A stretch of DNA of 33,348 nt from Frankia canadensis (GTDB lineage Bacteria > Actinomycetota > Actinomycetes > Frankiales > Frankiaceae), in the NCBI RefSeq assembly GCF_900197875.1, contig NZ_FZMO01000528.1, positions 1-33,348 on the forward strand, given 5' to 3'. Within the stretch, counting starts at the first letter, position 1. Each line of letters begins with the position of its first letter. The position numbers and the translations under genes were made by a program. Below are positions 29,342 to 33,348 of this stretch, piece after piece. The notes below the pieces were generated by a model. It was not told the DNA's origin, did not search any database, and worked only from the letters and a program-made list of their open reading frames with translations.

Positions 29342-30119
29342 AGCCGCCGCGGCGGGCGCCCTCCAACCACGGCAGCGCGGCGCCGATGGCGAAGCACGCG
29401 GCCGCGGCGACGACCGTGAGCACGCCGTCCACCGTGCCCGTCGGCGACAGCAGCCGGGTCGCCGACAGCGCGAACACGCCGAACAGCCCCACCGCGACGC
29501 CGGCCGGCAGGAACCGCAGCCCGCGCTGCCACCAGGTGGCCGGCGCCGCGTGCCGGCCCAGCGGCAGCAGCGCCACCGCCCACAGCAGTCCCATCAGCAC
29601 CAGCAGGCCCAGGCCGAACAGGCCGTAGACGGAGAACACCGACCCGCGCACACTCGCCGATCCGGTCGCGCGGGCCACCGTGTGCAGATCGGTGTCGCGG
29701 ATCGCGACCTCGACCGGCACCAGGCCGGTCGCCCGCCCGGCGAGGTCACGGATGTCGAGGTCGACCGTCCAGTTCGCCGAGCCCTGTGCCGGGACCGTTG
29801 TGCGCACCCGGGTGTCGTAGTCGAAGAACGTCAGCCCGAGCACGGTCCCGGACAGGCGGACGGAGTCGACCGGGATGTCCGACCGGGTCAGGTTCTGCAC
29901 GCCGACGACGACCCGGGCGACCGAGCCGGCGTCGAGCACGATGTCCCCCCGGCCGAGCGGCTGGCCCTCCACCGTCACCGCGAGCTGCACTCCGCCGGAC
30001 GATGCGGCCCGGGCCTCGGTGGGTGGCGACAACGCGAACCAACTGAGACCCACCGCCAGGCCGGCGGCAAGGAGAATACCTTTCCGGCGCGGCACGCCGA
30101 CCGGCAATCCGATTTCCAC
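29340..30119 (-). CDS. Exported/membrane protein with beta-rich outer domain and three TM segments
   Basis: 259 residues. A signal peptide (RRKGILLAAGLAVGLSWFAL ... ARA) precedes about 120 residues of likely extracytoplasmic beta structure (VQLAVTVEGQPLGRGDIVLD, RVRTTVPAQGSANWTVDLDI). Three hydrophobic segments follow at about 168-193, 205-228 and 232-252. The outer part resembles DUF916-like or Ig-like domains only loosely; I recognise no named family. It is divergent from the Cys-rich surface protein gene, which hints at a shared surface function. Confidence 0.7.
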   Translation of the reverse strand: MEIGLPVGVPRRKGILLAAGLAVGLSWFALSPPTEARAASSGGVQLAVTVEGQPLGRGDIVLDAGSVARVVVGVQNLTRSDIPVDSVRLSGTVLGLTFFDYDTRVRTTVPAQGSANWTVDLDIRDLAGRATGLVPVEVAIRDTDLHTVARATGSASVRGSVFSVYGLFGLGLLVLMGLLWAVALLPLGRHAAPATWWQRGLRFLPAGVAVGLFGVFALSATRLLSPTGTVDGVLTVVAAAACFAIGAALPWLEGARRGG

Positions 30120-30352
30120 GACTTACCCCCCGACTCCGGATGTCCGGCCAGTCGGCTGTTATTCTATCGATCGTCGAGTGGTGGGGCTTCCGCCACCTAC
30201 GTCGAGCCGGTACCCACGGGGGAGCAGGGGCCTCGAGGGCTGGTTCGAGCACTGGTACGTCGAGCGAGTCAGGCGAGCGTCACGCGTTTTGGCCGGTCCC
30301 GTCGAGGGCCGGTTTCGGCCGTGCTGCCGGTCGCACCCGGGGGGGCGCACTG

Positions 30353-32065
30353 ATGACGGGCCATCGAGCGGCCGGCCGTTTCACGCCGAGGCGGCGGTCA
30401 CGGCGTGGTGTTGTGCCGACGGTCTTTCTGGGTGTGCTGCTCCTCTGCGTCGGGGCCGGCGTCACGGCCGGTCTGGGCTCACCCACCCCTGCCGGTGACG
30501 CGGTAGCGGCGGATTCCGCCAGCCTCGCGCATTCCGATAACCGGAGCAATTCCGTCGTCCCCGCCGATTCCGGCGCACCGTCGACGCCCGGCACTTCCAC
30601 CGGTGCCTCCGGTACCGGTGCCTCCGGCGGGACCAGCGCGTCCGCGGATGCCGGCAGTCCCGCCGGATCAGGCTCGTCAACGGGCACCGGCACCGGCACC
30701 GATTCCGGCTCGGGTTCCGCTCCCGGTTCCGCCGGCGGTTCCGGTTCCTCCAGCGGGCCGGGTTCCACCGGCGGGACGTCGTCGGCGCCCGGCACGCCGG
30801 ATGGCGGATCCACCAGCCCGGGAGGGCCGACGACGCCGCCGCCGAGCCCGGGAACGCCACCGCCACCCCACCCCGACCCCGCTCCCAACCCGTCCAGCGA
30901 CAGCCCGACACCGACTCCGACGTCGACCTCGTCGTCCACGCCATCGGGCTCCATCAGCGGGACGCCGACGCCGACGCCGACGGGCACCGGATGCCCGGCC
31001 GCCACCCCGGCGGTCGGCGGGCCGAACGGCTGCGCCCCCAGCCCCACGGCCTGCGGCGCGTCCGGCGGGTCCGGGACGGACGTGGTGATCGTCGCCGGCA
31101 CCTGCTCGCCGTCACCCTGCGGGTCGTCGGCGGTGCCGGCGCACGGGTCGGACCACGGCTGCGGGCCGACGTGCACCGCCGCGCCGTCGTCCGCGCCCGG
31201 GTGCGGGACGTCGCCGACGTGCGAGCCGGGGGGGCGGGCGCCGGGTCCGCTGCCGACCAGCGTCCAGTCCTGCCCGACGCGGACCATGCCGTCGGTGAGT
31301 GGTTCGGCGACGAACACGCCGCACCCGAAGGTCACCTGTCCGGACGGGTCGGTGCGTGACAGTGCCGACCAGTGCCCGCTGCCCCAGCGTTACTGCCCCG
31401 GATCACCGGTCGGCGTCCCCGAGGGCCAGCAGTGCCCGCCGCCGCCGCGGCCGACCCAGCCGGCGCCGGTCGTCTGCTGGGACGGCTCGACCCGCGCCGC
31501 CACGGCGGACTGTCCCGCCGGGCGGCTGATGTGCCCGGGTGGCGCGTCGGTCCCGCTGGACCAGCAGTGCCCGACCCCCGCGCCGCCGCGCTGCGCCAAG
31601 GGGACGGTGCGGCTGCTCGGCGTGTGCACCCCGGCACGGCGTTCCTCCGACCCGCCGCCGCCGGTCGGAGCGCCCGATCCCCGTGAGGCGCGGCCCGGTG
31701 AGCTGCTGTTCGACCGGACGATCATCACCGCGGGGGACACCCTGTTCGCCCGCGGCGCCGGATGCCAGCCGGGCGCGCCCGCCACGCTGACGGCCGGTGG
31801 CGAGCTCGTCGGGCGCGCCGTCGCCGACCAGGCCGGCACGTTCGAGACCGTTGTCCAGTTCGCCAGCTTCCAGCCGGGATACCGTCCGATCGAGGCGCGG
31901 TGCGGGGCGCGGCTCGACGCCGGCATCGACATGGTGCTCGTCTCGGCCGACACGAGTGCCAGCCCGTCCTCCGTACTGCTGCCGCTGTTCCTCGCGCTGT
32001 CCTTCCTCGCCGTGCACTACCAGATGGCGGCGCGGCGGCGCCGGGGCCGGGCGCAGCGCCGCTAG
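30353..32065 (+). CDS. Surface protein: Gly/Ser/Thr/Pro stalk, Cys-rich repeats, Ig-like end, C-terminal anchor
   Basis: 570 residues from ATG 30353; a G-rich run upstream serves weakly as ribosome site, and an extension from 30140 is unlikely. A basic N-terminus and membrane signal (VVPTVFLGVLLLCVGAGV) precede a long low-complexity stalk (SGTG, PTPTPT, GSGS runs; about 50-215). About 20 Cys follow (residues 215-440) in loose repeats of the type C-P/W-DGS-x-R...DQCP: CPDGSVRDSADQCP, CWDGSTRAATADCP, CPGGASVPLDQQCP. A beta-sandwich-like domain follows (DTLFARGAGCQPGAPATL ... EARC), its two Cys spaced like actinobacterial adhesin Ig domains. A last TM segment with a basic tail (RRRRGRAQRR) anchors it. 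Role probably adhesion or wall structure, by inference. Confidence 0.75.
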   Translation: MTGHRAAGRFTPRRRSRRGVVPTVFLGVLLLCVGAGVTAGLGSPTPAGDAVAADSASLAHSDNRSNSVVPADSGAPSTPGTSTGASGTGASGGTSASADAGSPAGSGSSTGTGTGTDSGSGSAPGSAGGSGSSSGPGSTGGTSSAPGTPDGGSTSPGGPTTPPPSPGTPPPPHPDPAPNPSSDSPTPTPTSTSSSTPSGSISGTPTPTPTGTGCPAATPAVGGPNGCAPSPTACGASGGSGTDVVIVAGTCSPSPCGSSAVPAHGSDHGCGPTCTAAPSSAPGCGTSPTCEPGGRAPGPLPTSVQSCPTRTMPSVSGSATNTPHPKVTCPDGSVRDSADQCPLPQRYCPGSPVGVPEGQQCPPPPRPTQPAPVVCWDGSTRAATADCPAGRLMCPGGASVPLDQQCPTPAPPRCAKGTVRLLGVCTPARRSSDPPPPVGAPDPREARPGELLFDRTIITAGDTLFARGAGCQPGAPATLTAGGELVGRAVADQAGTFETVVQFASFQPGYRPIEARCGARLDAGIDMVLVSADTSASPSSVLLPLFLALSFLAVHYQMAARRRRGRAQRR

Positions 32066-32123
32066 CCGCTGGGCGGCCCGCTGCCCGGCTTCCGTCGACG
32101 ACCAGGGTGGGAGTGTGGTGCCG

Positions 32124-33348
32124 ATGTCCCACCCGTCCGCGTCCGGCCCAGCGCCCGCGCCCGCTCCCGAGCAGGCCTCGGCGTCCGGGCCCGGCTCCGC
32201 CCCCGCGGGGCCGCCGGACCCGACCGAGGTGGGGCCCTACCGGCTGGTGCGCCGCCTCGGTGCTGGCGGGATGGGCACCGTCTACCTCGGTGAGAAGGCC
32301 GACGGCGGACAGGTCGCGGTCAAGCTGATCCGCTCGGACCTGGCCCGCCTCGCCGAGTTCCGCGTGCGGCTCAAGCAGGAGGCCGACAACGCGCGCCGCG
32401 TCGCCCGGTTCTGCACCGCCGCGGTCCTCGACGTCGACATCACCGGCGAGCAGCCGTATCTCGTCACCGAGTTCGTCGACGGACCGACGCTCGCCGAAGC
32501 CGTCGTCGGTCGCGGCCCGCTGACCCCCGCGGAGCTGCACCAGCTCGCCGTCAGCATCACCACCGCCCTGATGGCCATCCACCGGGCCGGCCTCGTCCAC
32601 CGTGACCTGAAGCCCTCGAACATCCTGCTGTCCCGTCTCGGCCCCAAGGTCATCGACTTCGGTATCGCCCGCGCCCTGGACACCGCGACCCGCATCGGTG
32701 CCGACTCCGGCACCGACCGGCACCTCGGCACGCCCGCGTTCATGGCCCCCGAACAGGCCCGCGGCGAGGCGATCACCTCGGCGGCGGACGTGTTCGCCTG
32801 GGGTGGCGTCCTGATCTACGCGGGCACGGGCCGCTACCCGTTCGGCGGGGGCCCCGCGCCCGGCCTGCTGTACCGGACGGTCACCCAGCCGCCGAACCTC
32901 GACGGCCTCGACGGCAGTCTGGTCCCCCTCGTCGAGGACGCGATGCGCAAGGCCGCCGCGCAGCGGCCCAGCGCCGAGCAGCTCTACGCGCGCCTGCTCG
33001 ACCTGCGCGTCGACGCGCCTGCCGCCGCCCGTGAGCTGTCCCTGTCCGAGGTGACAGCCCTCATCCGCCCGCTGAACACCCCGCCGCCGCGCACCGGTCC
33101 CCCCACCGACGCCGGGTCCGCCACTGGTGCGGATCCGGTCACCGTCTCGGCCGCCGCTCTCGACGCCAACGCCGCTCTCGACGCCAACGCCGCTCTCGCC
33201 GCTGACGCCGCCAACGCCGCCGATGTCGCCGTCGAGGGCGATCCCGCCGGTCCGATCACGCCCGTGACCGGGCATCGCCCCATCGGCCCGCCGCCGCCGA
33301 TCTCGACCATCGGCACCGCGCCGCACATCCTGCCCGCCACCCCCACCC
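32124..33348 (+). CDS. Ser/Thr protein kinase (PknB/Hanks type), 3' partial
   Basis: ATG 32124 opens a frame running off the window end (408 complete codons). The kinase domain lies at about 38-310 with all key motifs: glycine loop LGAGGMGTVYLG (45-56), Lys67 in VAVKLI, catalytic HRDLKPSNILLS (159-170), DFG (178-180) and APE (208-210). It should be active. After the domain comes a Pro/Ala linker including ALDANAALDANAALA from an 18-bp DNA repeat at about 33163-33210. No membrane segment is reached yet. It starts 58 bp after the surface-protein gene on the same strand, so co-expression is possible. Substrates are unknown. Confidence 0.93.
   Translation, partial: MSHPSASGPAPAPAPEQASASGPGSAPAGPPDPTEVGPYRLVRRLGAGGMGTVYLGEKADGGQVAVKLIRSDLARLAEFRVRLKQEADNARRVARFCTAAVLDVDITGEQPYLVTEFVDGPTLAEAVVGRGPLTPAELHQLAVSITTALMAIHRAGLVHRDLKPSNILLSRLGPKVIDFGIARALDTATRIGADSGTDRHLGTPAFMAPEQARGEAITSAADVFAWGGVLIYAGTGRYPFGGGPAPGLLYRTVTQPPNLDGLDGSLVPLVEDAMRKAAAQRPSAEQLYARLLDLRVDAPAAARELSLSEVTALIRPLNTPPPRTGPPTDAGSATGADPVTVSAAALDANAALDANAALAADAANAADVAVEGDPAGPITPVTGHRPIGPPPPISTIGTAPHILPATPT

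Overview
The window is GC-rich (clearly above 70% by eye), dense, and made of families typical of filamentous actinobacteria: a LuxR-type LAL ATPase regulator, an ECF sigma/anti-sigma pair, a Ser/Thr kinase, a helicase-associated XPB-like protein, a CtaG-type oxidase assembly protein, and TetR, LysR and ArsR regulators. A Frankia or Frankia-like actinomycete is the best guess. This is an inference from composition and gene mix; no rRNA or other marker is present. I see no tRNA, rRNA, CRISPR array, insertion sequence, integrase or origin.

Layout, left to right. (1) 1-5.6 kb: 3' part of a zinc metallopeptidase, a PAS-GAF-GGDEF diguanylate cyclase, and a divergent LAL regulator. (2) 5.9-8.3 kb: two co-oriented secreted proteins sharing an unusual NTAGGTTVGG motif. 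The first is almost entirely a 22-copy tandem array of it. An intergenic stretch with two strong hairpins separates them. This pair is the least explained part of the window. (3) 8.4-13.8 kb: an M3 oligopeptidase, a Phd/RelE-type toxin-antitoxin pair with a leaderless promoter, an O-methyltransferase and siderophore-interacting reductase divergent from a LysR regulator, and a methyltransferase remnant. (4) 13.8-20.6 kb: helicase-associated protein, a TetR/DUF1772 divergent pair with a palindromic operator, an FMN reductase, a phosphotransferase, and a two-gene ArsR operon with an SmtB/ArsR-type operator. (5) 20.6-27.3 kb: CorA with a GQN variant signature, a GT51 transglycosylase behind a PhoP-like direct repeat, CtaG, a small Trp/His-rich secreted protein, a lipoprotein binding protein and a crotonase lacking both catalytic glutamates. 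(6) 27.6-33.3 kb: a possible 40-aa ORF, a SigL-like sigma factor with its membrane anti-sigma factor, two cell-surface proteins, and a Ser/Thr kinase cut by the window end.

Functionally this is a patchwork of small autonomous units, mostly regulator plus target, with much envelope and extracellular biology: glycine-repeat proteins, GT51, a Cys-rich stalk protein, anti-sigma factor and kinase. Several convergent gene pairs are separated by hairpins that overlap or adjoin the stop codons.
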